A stretch of DNA of 47,841 nucleotides from Campylobacterota bacterium (GTDB lineage Bacteria > Campylobacterota > Campylobacteria > Campylobacterales > Sulfurovaceae), in NCBI GenBank assembly GCA_013153055.1, contig JAADFE010000088.1:1-47841 (forward strand), in the 5' to 3' direction. This document shows positions 1 to 10,119 of the stretch, in pieces (position 1 is the stretch's first letter; each line of letters begins with the position of its first letter). Below the pieces are notes generated by a model. That model was not told where the DNA came from. It did no database searches and saw nothing but the letters and a program-made list of their open reading frames with translations. The position numbers and the translations under genes are program-made.

Positions 1-135
1 GATTGGGAATGTAGGTCGCCGCCGCTTTGATTTTTCTTTATTTACTTCTATTTCTTTTTTTATTTCTGGTTTTTTAACTATTGTTTTTATTATTTTTACG
101 ATATCCTTTTATCAATTATTTATTAGGAAAATATA

Positions 136-1395
136 ATGCCAAAGCAAACTACTATTAAATGTCCAAATTGTCAAATAGATATTGATGTAAATGAGATTTT
201 ATATCATCAATTAGAGATGGAATTTAAACAAAAAAACTTACAAGAGCAGAAGAGACTACAAGATGAATATCAAAAAGCATTATTAGACATAAAAGAGAGA
301 GAAGAGTTAATAAAAGAGCAGTTAGATAGTTTTGATAATAAGATAAAAGAGGAGACTCAAAAACAGCTTAAAATAGAGAAGAGAAAACTACAAGAGGTCA
401 TAAAGCAAGAGTTATTAGAAGAACAAAGAGAGTCTATATCTCTATTGGAAAAAGAGCTAGAAGAGAAATCAAATCAAGTTAAAGAGTTAAATAAAAGTAA
501 GGTAGAGATAGCAAAACTAAAAAGAGAAAAAGAGGAGATAGAATCCAGAGTTAAAGTAGAGGCTCAGTTAGCTTTGAGTGAAGAGATAAAAAAAGAGAGA
601 GCTAAAATAGCTAGAGAGATTGAAGAACAAAATGAGCTAAAACTTAAACAAAAAGATGAGCAGTTAGAACAGATAAAACGAGAGCTTGAAAATGCAAGAA
701 GAAAGGCTGAACAGGGAAGTATGCAAACGCAAGGTGAGGCAATGGAGTTGGCTATTGAGTCTTGGTTATCTTCTCAATTTCCTTTTGATACTATTGAAGA
801 GGTTAAAAAAGGGGCATTTGGAGCAGATTGTGTACAGAGGGTTAATACTAGAGAGTTACAAAATTGTGGTGTGATATGTTATGAATCAAAAAATACAAAA
901 TCTTGGAGTGATAACTGGATAACTAAGTTAAAACAAGATATGCTAAAAGTAAATGCAGATATAGGTGTGTTAGTAACCTCTGTATATCCTAAAAATATGA
1001 GTCGTATGGGATTTGTAGATGGTATTTGGGTGTGTAGTCTTGATGAATTCAAAGGTTCATCCTCTTTGCTTAGAGAGTCACTAATTAGAGTACATAAAAC
1101 TATTCAAAAAGAGGAAAACAAAACTGATAAAATGAATCTATTATATAACTATATGACTGGTAGTGAGTTCTCTATGCAGATGAGAGCTATTGTGGATGGA
1201 TTTATGAGAATGCAAGAGGAGTTAGATAAGGAGAAACGCTCACTTATGGCTTCTTGGAAACGGAGACAAAAGACTATTGATGGAGTTTTAGCAAATACTA
1301 CAGAGATGTATGGGGCATTACAAGGGATAGCAGGAAGTTCATCTATTGTTCATATTGATGCTTTGGAGTTAGAGTCTCCTGATAAGCAAGATTGA
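136..1395 (+). CDS. DUF2130 domain-containing coiled-coil protein
   Basis: ORF; N-terminal CPNC zinc-ribbon-like motif, long Glu/Lys coiled coil, C-terminal domain with GVICYESKNTKSWSDNWITKLKQD typical of DUF2130. Confidence 0.8.
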   Translation: MPKQTTIKCPNCQIDIDVNEILYHQLEMEFKQKNLQEQKRLQDEYQKALLDIKEREELIKEQLDSFDNKIKEETQKQLKIEKRKLQEVIKQELLEEQRESISLLEKELEEKSNQVKELNKSKVEIAKLKREKEEIESRVKVEAQLALSEEIKKERAKIAREIEEQNELKLKQKDEQLEQIKRELENARRKAEQGSMQTQGEAMELAIESWLSSQFPFDTIEEVKKGAFGADCVQRVNTRELQNCGVICYESKNTKSWSDNWITKLKQDMLKVNADIGVLVTSVYPKNMSRMGFVDGIWVCSLDEFKGSSSLLRESLIRVHKTIQKEENKTDKMNLLYNYMTGSEFSMQMRAIVDGFMRMQEELDKEKRSLMASWKRRQKTIDGVLANTTEMYGALQGIAGSSSIVHIDALELESPDKQD

Positions 1396-1474
1396 TATGA
1401 ATTTGTTATAGTTATTATTCTAATAGCATAAGATTAAAATGGTACACTTCTAAAAATAAAAAAAGGAACCCAAA

Positions 1475-2368
1475 ATGTCTCCACAAAAACGAGCAACTGT
1501 TGTAGCTAGTAGTGTAGCTACTATTTTGACATTGGTTAAATTTGCTATAGGTGTAGCATCTGGGTCAGTAGCTGTGTTGGCTTCGGCTATTGACTCTTTG
1601 CTTGATACTGTTATATCTATGTTTAACTTTTTTGCTATCAAAAAGTCAGAAGAGAGTGCTGATGATAGATTTCAATATGGAAAAGGTAAAGTACAAGCTA
1701 TTGCGGCTGTGATAGAAGGGACTATTATTACTCTATCTGGATTATATATTATATATGAAGCCGTAAAAAAAGTTATAAATGGAAGTGAGACAACTCTACT
1801 AAATCCTGCTATTATGGTGATGCTACTCTCTATAGCTGTTACATTTTTATTGGTTGAGTATCTAATGGGAGTAGCCAAAAAGACAGATAATATCGTAATA
1901 AAATCGGATGCTTTACACTATAAGACAGACTTGATTAGCAATGGTGTGATTTTACTATCTTTGGTAATTGTTCATTTAACAGGTTGGGATATAATTGATG
2001 CACTATTTGGTTTTGGGATAGGTATTTATATTATCTATTCAGCTTATGAGATTATAGAAGAGGGGATATTTATACTACTTGACCATGCCTTAGATAGTGA
2101 GATAGTAGCAAAAATTGAAGAAGAGATAGAGAAACATCCAAGAGTTAATAGTTACCATTGGCTAAAAACTAGAACAGATGGTACTAATAACTTTGTAGAG
2201 TTTCATCTAGTATTAGAGCCTGATATGACACTACTTGAAGCACACAATATCTCAGACCAAATAGAGGAGAGAATAAAAGCTTTAGATGATAAAAAGAGAT
2301 GGATTATAACTCCTCATTATGACCCATTTGATGATGAAGATATCAATAATGGATTGGTTGAAAAATGA
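1475..2368 (+). CDS. Cation diffusion facilitator family transporter
   Basis: ORF with CDF-type TM segments (ASAIDSLLDTVISMFNF, SDALHYKTDLISNGVILLSL) and C-terminal cytoplasmic domain. Confidence 0.88.
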   Translation: MSPQKRATVVASSVATILTLVKFAIGVASGSVAVLASAIDSLLDTVISMFNFFAIKKSEESADDRFQYGKGKVQAIAAVIEGTIITLSGLYIIYEAVKKVINGSETTLLNPAIMVMLLSIAVTFLLVEYLMGVAKKTDNIVIKSDALHYKTDLISNGVILLSLVIVHLTGWDIIDALFGFGIGIYIIYSAYEIIEEGIFILLDHALDSEIVAKIEEEIEKHPRVNSYHWLKTRTDGTNNFVEFHLVLEPDMTLLEAHNISDQIEERIKALDDKKRWIITPHYDPFDDEDINNGLVEK

Positions 2369-3006
2369 TATATCTACTCTCTCCACTAAAAAAAGAGAAA
2401 ACTATATCTCTACCTATGATTTCATTTGAGATTACTGCTAATAGTATAGATTTTAGTAACTGTGATACTCTGATGTTTACATCCAAACAGGCTGTAGTAA
2501 GTGCTGATAGTATAGATAAAAGTTGGAAAGATTATCCATCTATCGCTATAGGAGGAGCTACAAAAAATAAAATAGAAGAGCTAGGTGGAGAGGTTATATA
2601 CTATCCCAAAAAGTTTTATGGAGAGGTTTTGGCAAATGATATAAAAGAGCAGTTTTCAAATAGAAAAATACTATATCTCAGACCTCAGATTGTCTCTTTT
2701 GATAGTAGAGGTTTTCTAGCCAAAGAGGGTATAATACTGGATGAACAGATTATTTATAAAACATCTTGTCAAAAATATGATATCTCTCAAAAGCCAAAAA
2801 AAGGGGCTATAATTATATTTACATCGCCATCTACTATTAAATGTTTTTTTGAAAACTTCTCTTGGGATAGTAGTTATAGAGCTATTCTTATAGGAAATGC
2901 AACAAAAGAGCATCTACCAAAAGAGTGCAAATATGCTATTGCAGATGAGCCTTTAATAGACTCTTGTATAAAAAAAGCTAAAGAAATATTATTTCGAGAT
3001 AGATGA
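2365..3006 (+). CDS. hemD: Uroporphyrinogen-III synthase (C-terminus altered, see findings)
   Basis: FTSKQAV..., AIGGATKNKIEELGGEVIYYP, FTSPSTIKCF typical of HemD; overlaps the upstream stop by 4 nt. Confidence 0.8.
   Translation: MIYLLSPLKKEKTISLPMISFEITANSIDFSNCDTLMFTSKQAVVSADSIDKSWKDYPSIAIGGATKNKIEELGGEVIYYPKKFYGEVLANDIKEQFSNRKILYLRPQIVSFDSRGFLAKEGIILDEQIIYKTSCQKYDISQKPKKGAIIIFTSPSTIKCFFENFSWDSSYRAILIGNATKEHLPKECKYAIADEPLIDSCIKKAKEILFRDR
2945..2988 (+). repeat. Left copy of a 44-nt direct repeat (3' part of hemD)
   Basis: atgagcctttaatagactcttgtataaaaaaag[c]taaagaaata; identical at 43/44 positions to 5900..5943. Confidence 0.92.
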
Positions 3007-3777
3007 AGACCGTAAAATAAACTCCTCTTGAAATCTCTTTAAAATCTCTCTAAACTCATCACTTAAATAGTTCCAAATTCTCTTTTCTATCTCCTCAGGA
3101 ATACCATAATAGGCTTCGGCAATTCCACTAGCTATTGCTCCCATAGTATCAGCGTCACCTCCCAAAGAGACACAGTTTCTTATACAATCTTCAAATGAAT
3201 TAGAGTCTAAAAAACATATAATTGACTCAGGAACCGACTTTTGACATGAAACTTCAAATTTATAATCAGGTCGTATTTCGTCAACAGTTCTTTTTAAATC
3301 ATACCCAAACTGTGTAGAGATTTGTTCTCGTATTGCCTCTTTTGTTGCTCCATTTCGTGCCATAAAAATTGCTAATGCTGTAGCCTCTGCTCCTTTAATT
3401 CCCTCAGGATGGTTGTGTGTTATTTCAGCAGATTTTCTAGCCTCTTCCAAAACCTTCTCTTCTGTATCAAATGCCCATGCTATAGGATTAACTCTCATAG
3501 CCGAACCATTACCCCATGAGTTATATGGTTCATGATTTTCTGATTTTAACCATCTCTTAAATGACCCACCATATCCCACCTCAAAATAACGCAGACCAAA
3601 ATCAACCACATTATCTAAGTAGGGTTCATTATCTAAAAGTGATTTGGCTATTGCCATACTCAGCGTAGTATCATCAGTAAACTTACTTTTGGGATGAAAT
3701 AGTTTAAACTCTTTTGTTTTTATCTTATGAAACTCATAGTATGACCCTATAATATCTCCTGCTATAGCTCCTAGCAT
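2989..3777 (-). CDS. ADP-ribosylglycohydrolase (DraG/ARH-like) family protein
   Basis: GAIAGDIIGSYYEF, FTDDTTLSMAIA, SLGGDADTMGAIASGIAEAYYG are hallmark DraG-family motifs. Confidence 0.9.
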   Translation of the reverse strand: MLGAIAGDIIGSYYEFHKIKTKEFKLFHPKSKFTDDTTLSMAIAKSLLDNEPYLDNVVDFGLRYFEVGYGGSFKRWLKSENHEPYNSWGNGSAMRVNPIAWAFDTEEKVLEEARKSAEITHNHPEGIKGAEATALAIFMARNGATKEAIREQISTQFGYDLKRTVDEIRPDYKFEVSCQKSVPESIICFLDSNSFEDCIRNCVSLGGDADTMGAIASGIAEAYYGIPEEIEKRIWNYLSDEFREILKRFQEEFILRSSSISK

Positions 3778-3779
3778 AC

Positions 3780-4160
3780 TTACTCCTTTATTCTAATATG
3801 ACTAAAATCAACATTTGCACAATTACTACCTATATTACAGAGCATTAATAGACCTAAAATTATCACATTTTCACCAGTATCTAGCAAAATACCTTTTGAA
3901 GTTTCATAAAGTTTCGATGACCAATCATCAACTTTTTTCGCTGAATCTTTAGTTACATAGCATTTTTTTGTATAACCTTCTGAAGAATAAATCAAATCAA
4001 CACATCTGTATTCTACCTTTTTTGCTTCTAACTGAGAGGGTAAATCCTCTTTTCCATACACTTCAAGGTACTCTTTTACGGGTGTACTATTCCATGCTCT
4101 AGTAGTATGACTACAAGCACTATAAAATAAAATTATAAGTATTAAGAGTGTTTTCTTCAT
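3780..4160 (-). CDS. Small putative lipoprotein, unknown function
   Basis: N-terminal lipobox-like MKKTLLILIILFYSACS. Confidence 0.6.
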   Translation of the reverse strand: MKKTLLILIILFYSACSHTTRAWNSTPVKEYLEVYGKEDLPSQLEAKKVEYRCVDLIYSSEGYTKKCYVTKDSAKKVDDWSSKLYETSKGILLDTGENVIILGLLMLCNIGSNCANVDFSHIRIKE

Positions 4161-4732
4161 ACATTTTCCTTTATAAACTTTACCATAGTCTCAAAGTGTC
4201 GCTCTATCCCCTCAAAAGGGTGTGTCCCACCCTCTTCTATAATGGTCTCTGCATTTGGCAATTTAACAACAGCTTCTCGATAATCAAGTACATCATCACC
4301 TGTCTGCAACAAAAGAAGATACTTACCATGCTTAACCTCATTAACTTGATACTTCTTTAGCATCTCTACATGATTACTATTCCATGTATATTGACTACCA
4401 TCATGATAGTTTGTTGCCATTCCATTTAGTTCTACTACTAGTTTTTTTAGTGTTATTGCAGAGTCAACGGCTGGGTTAATTAGTACAGCTTTGAGTCCAT
4501 ATTTTTCTGCTAAATAGATAGCATAATATCCTCCTAAAGATGAACCAATAAGTGTTACTTCTTCATCACTACAAGACTCTACTAACTGTTCTAATGTATC
4601 CATTGCTAACTCTGGTACATAAGAGAGTGATGGAGCAATAATTGCTTCTCCTCTGTTTTTAAAATATTTTCGAAAAAGCATAGCCTTTCCACCTTTTCCT
4701 GCACTTCCAAAACCGTGTATAACTATAACCAT
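4157..4732 (-). CDS. YqiA-like esterase (alpha/beta hydrolase, UPF0227-like)
   Basis: MVIVIHGFGSAGKGGKA, nucleophile elbow LIGSSLGGYYA, GGTHPFEGIERH. Confidence 0.8.
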   Translation of the reverse strand: MVIVIHGFGSAGKGGKAMLFRKYFKNRGEAIIAPSLSYVPELAMDTLEQLVESCSDEEVTLIGSSLGGYYAIYLAEKYGLKAVLINPAVDSAITLKKLVVELNGMATNYHDGSQYTWNSNHVEMLKKYQVNEVKHGKYLLLLQTGDDVLDYREAVVKLPNAETIIEEGGTHPFEGIERHFETMVKFIKENV

Positions 4733-4735
4733 ATC

Positions 4736-4900
4736 TTACTCCTCTCTATCTCCAAATTTTTTAATCAATTTCAATACTTTACCTAATATTGATGAATAGA
4801 TAGTGTTTACTTTGGAGGTTAAAACTCTGTCTTTTACTGTAATATTTTTATAGATGGCTTCTTTGGATTCATCGAAACCTATTAGATTTTTTAGCCACAT
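4736..4900 (-). pseudogene. 54-aa ORF beginning MWLKNLIGFDESKEAIYKNITVKDRVLTSKVN; likely N-terminal remnant of a longer protein
   Basis: Manual translation of the minus strand; in line with esterase start; short, and composition changes after residue ~32. Confidence 0.4.
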
Positions 4901-4905
4901 GGGTG

Positions 4906-5253
4906 TTATTCCTTTATATAACCCTTATGATGAACTATTTTACCATTAGGTAATTTTATATAACTGTCATCATTACAATGAAAATGTGCAGTAATATACT
5001 GCTTATTGTTTTGCAATTCAAAATACAAATCGGCTAACTCTTCACTCATTTCAATAAGCCATCCCTCCAGAGGTTCTGGTGTCATAAAATAAGGGTCAAC
5101 AGACTCTAAATTTTCCCACCACTCTAGTAATTTTTCTTCATTCATATTTGGAAACCAAAACCACTCTCTGAAGCCATACTCTTCAGTTAATAGAATTAAA
5201 AAATCTGTTTCTATTTTTTCTTTTAATGCTTCTAATGTTAATTCTTTCTTCAT
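4906..5253 (-). CDS. Hypothetical protein (115 aa)
   Basis: Intact ORF; C-terminus HFHCNDDSYIKLPNGKIVHHKGYIKE looks like a conserved family, name not recognised. Confidence 0.5.
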   Translation of the reverse strand: MKKELTLEALKEKIETDFLILLTEEYGFREWFWFPNMNEEKLLEWWENLESVDPYFMTPEPLEGWLIEMSEELADLYFELQNNKQYITAHFHCNDDSYIKLPNGKIVHHKGYIKE

Positions 5254-5287
5254 ATACTACTCTTTTACTTAATATTCCGACCTTCTC

Positions 5288-5392
5288 TCCACCTCTTGCT
5301 TCTATACATGATGAAACATACTCACTTTTTGGTGGATATTGTAGATAGTGGCTTGATTTGTAGCTGTCTGTGTTTAATATTATATTTTTCAT
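5288..5392 (-). pseudogene. N-terminal remnant of nicotinamide phosphoribosyltransferase (NadV/NAMPT-like)
   Basis: MKNIILNTDSYKSSHYLQYPPKSEYVSSCIEARGG matches the NadV/NAMPT N-terminal signature (N-x-TDSYK-x-SH-x-QYPP); rest of the gene absent. Confidence 0.75.
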
Positions 5393-5488
5393 CGAAAATC
5401 CTTTACCGTCTATCGGTTTGGAATTTGTAGGTCGAACTGCCCTCTGTCCGACACCTATTTGTATAAAATAAACGACCTCTATTCTATA

Positions 5489-5775
<287 letters not shown>

Positions 5776-5899
5776 ATATCATATATAAAATTAAATTTTA
5801 AAATTGAGAGTATTATAGTGAAATATATAATGTTTGAAAATTTAAATAGGTTTTTCTTTTTATAAAAATGAGTTAAAAGAATAAAAAATAATATCTCAT

Positions 5900-5943
5900 A
5901 TGAGCCTTTAATAGACTCTTGTATAAAAAAAGTTAAAGAAATA
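5900..5943 (+). repeat. Right copy of the hemD 3'-end direct repeat
   Basis: 43/44 identity with 2945..2988; in frame continues EPLIDSCIKKVKEIAKNSDF* as a plausible native HemD tail. Confidence 0.92.
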
Positions 5944-5985
5944 GCTAAAAATAGTGACTTTTGATTATAAATAGTGTATAATTAC

Positions 5986-6231
5986 TTCGAGGAAACATTC
6001 AAGTGTTTACCTTGTTAACCTGAGTGATTCGACGACTGTAATATGTGGTCCAACATTATATTTTGTGGGACATGTAGTTGAACAGGGTGTGGATGGTTTC
6101 GTTTGAGTAGCTAATCCCTACGAGAAATTGTCCCCAAATGTTCACTCTCTCCTACATCGTTGGCTTTTTAGGGCCGATTTAATGCAGAACGGTCACTCGG
6201 GATTTTTCCCAATAGTATAAATCCTCTGGAA
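5986..6231 (+). ncRNA. ssrS: Structured non-coding RNA, probable 6S RNA (SsrS) upstream of purD
   Basis: TATAAT at 5977-5982; closing helix TTCGAGG (5986-5992)/CCTC-TG-GAA (6223-6231); inner helix CCTGAGTGA (6019-6027)/TCACTCGGG (6193-6201); no ORF; location upstream of purD fits my recollection of epsilonproteobacterial 6S RNA. Confidence 0.55.
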
Positions 6232-6294
6232 CCTGACTTAATGTTATAAAATATTTAATTGTGTATAATATGATTATATAGTCTTAACTATTTT

Positions 6295-7578
6295 ATGGAG
6301 ATGTTACAGGTGAATATATTAATAATTGGTGCAGGTGGTAGAGAGTACTCTATTGGTATGGCATTGAAAAAAGACAAAAGCGTTGAGAAGTTATATTTTG
6401 CCCCAGGTAATGGTGCAACAGATAATTTAGGAGAGAATTTATCTATTAGTGATTTTGATGAGTTGGCTGATTTTTGTGAAGCTAATAGTGTGGATTTGAC
6501 AATAGTAGGACCTGAAGCTCCATTAGTAGATGGGATTGTAGATACTTTTGAGAGTAGGGGGCTTAATATATTTGGTCCAACTGCAAAAGCTGCTCAGCTT
6601 GAAGGTTCTAAAATATTTATGAAAAACTTTTTGGCTAGACATAATATTCCAACAGCTAAATATATAGAGACAGATTCAATAGAGGATGCTTATAAGTTTA
6701 TAAACTCACTAGAGGCTCCTATTGTTGTAAAAGCTGATGGGCTTTGTGGTGGCAAGGGTGTAATTATCGCTCAAACTCATGATGAGGCTAAAAAAGCAGC
6801 TGGAGATATGTTGTCTGGAAACTCATTTGGTGAGGCTGGAACCTCTATTGTTGTTGAAGAGTTTTTAGATGGTTATGAGCTTTCTGTATTTGCTATTTGT
6901 GATGGAGAGGATTTTGTAGTTTTACCAGCAGCTCAAGACCATAAGAGATTGCTCAATGGAGACAAAGGTCCAAATACAGGAGGTATGGGTGCATATGCTC
7001 CAACTCCATTAGTAAATGATGAGATATATCGTAAACTTGATGAGAAGGTTATAGTTCCAACTCTAAAAGGTATGAAAGAGGAGGGCAACCCATTTAAAGG
7101 TGTGCTATTTATGGGTGTAATGGTAGTTGATGGAGAGCCTATAATATTGGAGTACAATGTAAGATTTGGTGATCCTGAGTGTGAAGAGATTATGCCACTA
7201 CTTAAGACCCCTGCTAGTGAGCTTTTTTATAATGCAGCTACAGGTAAGTTAAAAGATATCAATATAGAGTTTCATGATAAGTATGCAGTGGGTGTAGTTA
7301 TGGCCAGTAGAGACTATCCATATAGTAGTAGTGAACCAGCTGAGATTATTATAGATGATATTGTTCATGATGATTTAGAGGCAAATTCTCATATCTCTTT
7401 TGCTGGAGTTAGTAGAGGAGAAGATGGTAAACTATATGCTACAGGTGGTAGAGTGCTTGTTTGTGTTGGTATGGGTGATAGTATTGCACAAGCACAAGAG
7501 AGAGCTTATATGTTAGTAGGTCAAGTTCACTTTGCAGGAAAACAGTGTAGAACGGATATTGCTTATCAAGCACTTTAG
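6295..7578 (+). CDS. purD: Phosphoribosylamine--glycine ligase
   Basis: NILIIGAGGREYSIGMAL, GPNTGGMGAYAPTPLV, ATP-grasp motifs; true start may be the GTG at ~6310. Confidence 0.95.
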   Translation: MEMLQVNILIIGAGGREYSIGMALKKDKSVEKLYFAPGNGATDNLGENLSISDFDELADFCEANSVDLTIVGPEAPLVDGIVDTFESRGLNIFGPTAKAAQLEGSKIFMKNFLARHNIPTAKYIETDSIEDAYKFINSLEAPIVVKADGLCGGKGVIIAQTHDEAKKAAGDMLSGNSFGEAGTSIVVEEFLDGYELSVFAICDGEDFVVLPAAQDHKRLLNGDKGPNTGGMGAYAPTPLVNDEIYRKLDEKVIVPTLKGMKEEGNPFKGVLFMGVMVVDGEPIILEYNVRFGDPECEEIMPLLKTPASELFYNAATGKLKDINIEFHDKYAVGVVMASRDYPYSSSEPAEIIIDDIVHDDLEANSHISFAGVSRGEDGKLYATGGRVLVCVGMGDSIAQAQERAYMLVGQVHFAGKQCRTDIAYQAL

Positions 7579-7586
7579 GAGTATAT

Positions 7587-8042
7587 GTGGATGAATCTAA
7601 TTTAAATGAGTATCAAATTGCTACTCTAGGAAAGAGAGCAATGGCATATTTTATAGATGATATTATTGTCTCTATATTTCTATTTATAATTTTTTATGAG
7701 AAGTTGATAGTTATCTATCAGGAGGTACAAAGTAGTGCAGACTATACATCCCTAGTAGTATATCTACAAGAGAATACACTGATATTTATATTGCTTAGAA
7801 TAGTATATCAGACATTTTTTGTATGGCAAAATGGTATGACTCCTGGAAAGATGTTGGTAAAGATAAAGGTAGTAGATATAGATACAGGGCGAACACCTAA
7901 TTTTGGTACAGCACTTTTGCGTGCATCTATTAGAATAATTAGTGAGAGTGTTTTTTATATAGGGTATATTATGGCATTTTTTAACCCCCTAGTTCAAACA
8001 CTTCATGATAAATTGGCAAAAACTGTTGTAGTGGATGCGTAA
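7587..8042 (+). CDS. RDD family membrane protein
   Basis: LGKRAMAYFIDDIIVSIFLFI...WQNGMTPGKMLVKIKVVD. Confidence 0.88.
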   Translation: MDESNLNEYQIATLGKRAMAYFIDDIIVSIFLFIIFYEKLIVIYQEVQSSADYTSLVVYLQENTLIFILLRIVYQTFFVWQNGMTPGKMLVKIKVVDIDTGRTPNFGTALLRASIRIISESVFYIGYIMAFFNPLVQTLHDKLAKTVVVDA

Positions 8043-10119
8043 GTTATTATTAATACTATTGATATTGACTGTCTCTATTTTTTCAAAAGAGATGATAGAG
8101 GTGTATGCTAAAAAGGTTTCGGCTAAGGGTAAATCTTTTGTTGCAGAAGATAGTGTTGTGATATTATATGATAATGCTATGATAAAAGCAGACAGAGCAA
8201 CTTATGATAAAAATACATCTCTACTTACTCTTGAGGGAAAAGTAGAGATGATAAGCTCAGATAATGATGTTTTGGCTTCTGATAAGTTAGTAATCAATAC
8301 TACAGATAAATCTGTAAAAATCCAAAAGATATTTATAGGTGGAGAAGAGAACTTATGGATGGATGCCTCAGGTGCAGATAAATTAAATGAAAAATATGTA
8401 ATTCATAATAGTAAAATATCAAGTTGTGATGTCTCTAATCCTGATTGGACTATAGAGTTTGAGAGGGCTGATTATTATAGAGATAAAAACTTTGTAACTA
8501 TGAAAGATGCAAAAGTTAGATTTTATGATACGACTATATTTTATCTACCATATTTAGCATTTCCTACTTTGACCAAGAGAACAACGGGACTTTTGTATCC
8601 TAGATTTCAGCTTTCAAAAAGAGAAGGTTTTTTATATGAACAACCATTTTTTTATGTACCAAGTGAGAATTGGGATGTAGAGATAGACCCACAAATCCGT
8701 ACGAATAGGGGATTTGGGTCTTATGTTACTACTCGTTTTGTGGATTCAAATCACTCTGATGGATATTTTAGAACGGGATATTTTAGAAATTTTGATAGTT
8801 ATGCTGATAGTAATAATTTAAACAAGGAGCATTTAGGTGCTGAGTTATTTTATCAATCAAAAGATATTTTGTCAAATAGTGATTACTCTTCTAAATATAA
8901 GAGTGGTTTCTATTTCAATGGTACATATCTCAATGATAGAGAGTATCTAAATTTACAAAAAAGCTCAGTTTCTGCTTTAGTAAGTAGTAATCTTATTGAA
9001 TCTAGGTTAAATAGTTTTGTTTATAATACAGAGGACTATTATGCTCTATATGGTAGATATAATATTGATATATCTCAGGAGAATAATGACCGTACTATAC
9101 AGAATTTTCCATCTTTTCAATATCATCATTATATGGATAGAGTTATGAAGAGTAAGGTTTTTTACACAGTAGATGTAAAATTAGATAACTATACTAGAGT
9201 CAAAGGGAGTCAAGCTTCTCAAGCACAGGTTGATTTACCAATTACATATTATGACTCATTTTTTGATGATTATCTCAATTTTTCTATGTCTGAAAATTTA
9301 TATTTGAGTAGAGTAAAATTTAGAAATTTGGAGGTTGATGATGATAAATCTTACTATTATTATAGAAACTACCACACTATTGAGTTCTCTACGGATTTAA
9401 CAAAACAGTATAAAAACTCTTGGCATACTATTCATCCATCTATAACTTATATTTTACCCAGTGTAGAAAAAGAGTCTTCGGTGGGCTATGATGATTTATC
9501 TGATGAGAAAAAAGAGCTTTTTGTAACAGAAACTCAGGAAGAGCAGTTATCTTTTGCACTTTCTCAATATTATCGTAATACTCTTTCAGATATGAAATTT
9601 TTTCATACTATGGGGTATAGTCATTATCCAAATCGTATAGAGTCTAAAGGTGATTTGATAAATGAAATAGGCTATAGTGATAGTAATTTGAACCTTTATA
9701 ATAATCTAAAATATGCTTGGAATGAGCAAGAAATTCACTCTATAACCTCTAGGATTGGTTATAATCAAAGCAACTATGATATAATGTTAACACATTTTTA
9801 TAATAATGACTTTTTATTTAATGATAAGAAAACAAGTTTTATTCAAGCTGAATTTAATTTGCATTATCAAGATAAAAATAGTTGGTTTGCCAAGGTTGAT
9901 TATGACTTAAAACAGGGATATAATCATGAATGGGAAGTAGGATTGAGACATAAACAGAAGTGTTGGAGTGGAGTAGTGAGTGTGGGGCAAGAGGTTGTTC
10001 CTAATGTTGATAACTCATTTAGAAATACAGCACTCTATTTTGAACTCAATCTAAATCCAATAGGTGGAATACAACAAAGTATAGAAGATGATTTCTCATC
10101 ACAAGGAGCTAATAATTAG
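8035..10119 (+). CDS. lptD: LPS assembly outer-membrane protein LptD
   Basis: Signal peptide, OstA-like N-terminal domain (VEMISSDNDVLASDKLVINTTDKSV), beta-barrel with PYLAFPTLTKRTTGLLYPRFQLS. Confidence 0.9.
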   Translation: MRKLLLILLILTVSIFSKEMIEVYAKKVSAKGKSFVAEDSVVILYDNAMIKADRATYDKNTSLLTLEGKVEMISSDNDVLASDKLVINTTDKSVKIQKIFIGGEENLWMDASGADKLNEKYVIHNSKISSCDVSNPDWTIEFERADYYRDKNFVTMKDAKVRFYDTTIFYLPYLAFPTLTKRTTGLLYPRFQLSKREGFLYEQPFFYVPSENWDVEIDPQIRTNRGFGSYVTTRFVDSNHSDGYFRTGYFRNFDSYADSNNLNKEHLGAELFYQSKDILSNSDYSSKYKSGFYFNGTYLNDREYLNLQKSSVSALVSSNLIESRLNSFVYNTEDYYALYGRYNIDISQENNDRTIQNFPSFQYHHYMDRVMKSKVFYTVDVKLDNYTRVKGSQASQAQVDLPITYYDSFFDDYLNFSMSENLYLSRVKFRNLEVDDDKSYYYYRNYHTIEFSTDLTKQYKNSWHTIHPSITYILPSVEKESSVGYDDLSDEKKELFVTETQEEQLSFALSQYYRNTLSDMKFFHTMGYSHYPNRIESKGDLINEIGYSDSNLNLYNNLKYAWNEQEIHSITSRIGYNQSNYDIMLTHFYNNDFLFNDKKTSFIQAEFNLHYQDKNSWFAKVDYDLKQGYNHEWEVGLRHKQKCWSGVVSVGQEVVPNVDNSFRNTALYFELNLNPIGGIQQSIEDDFSSQGANN

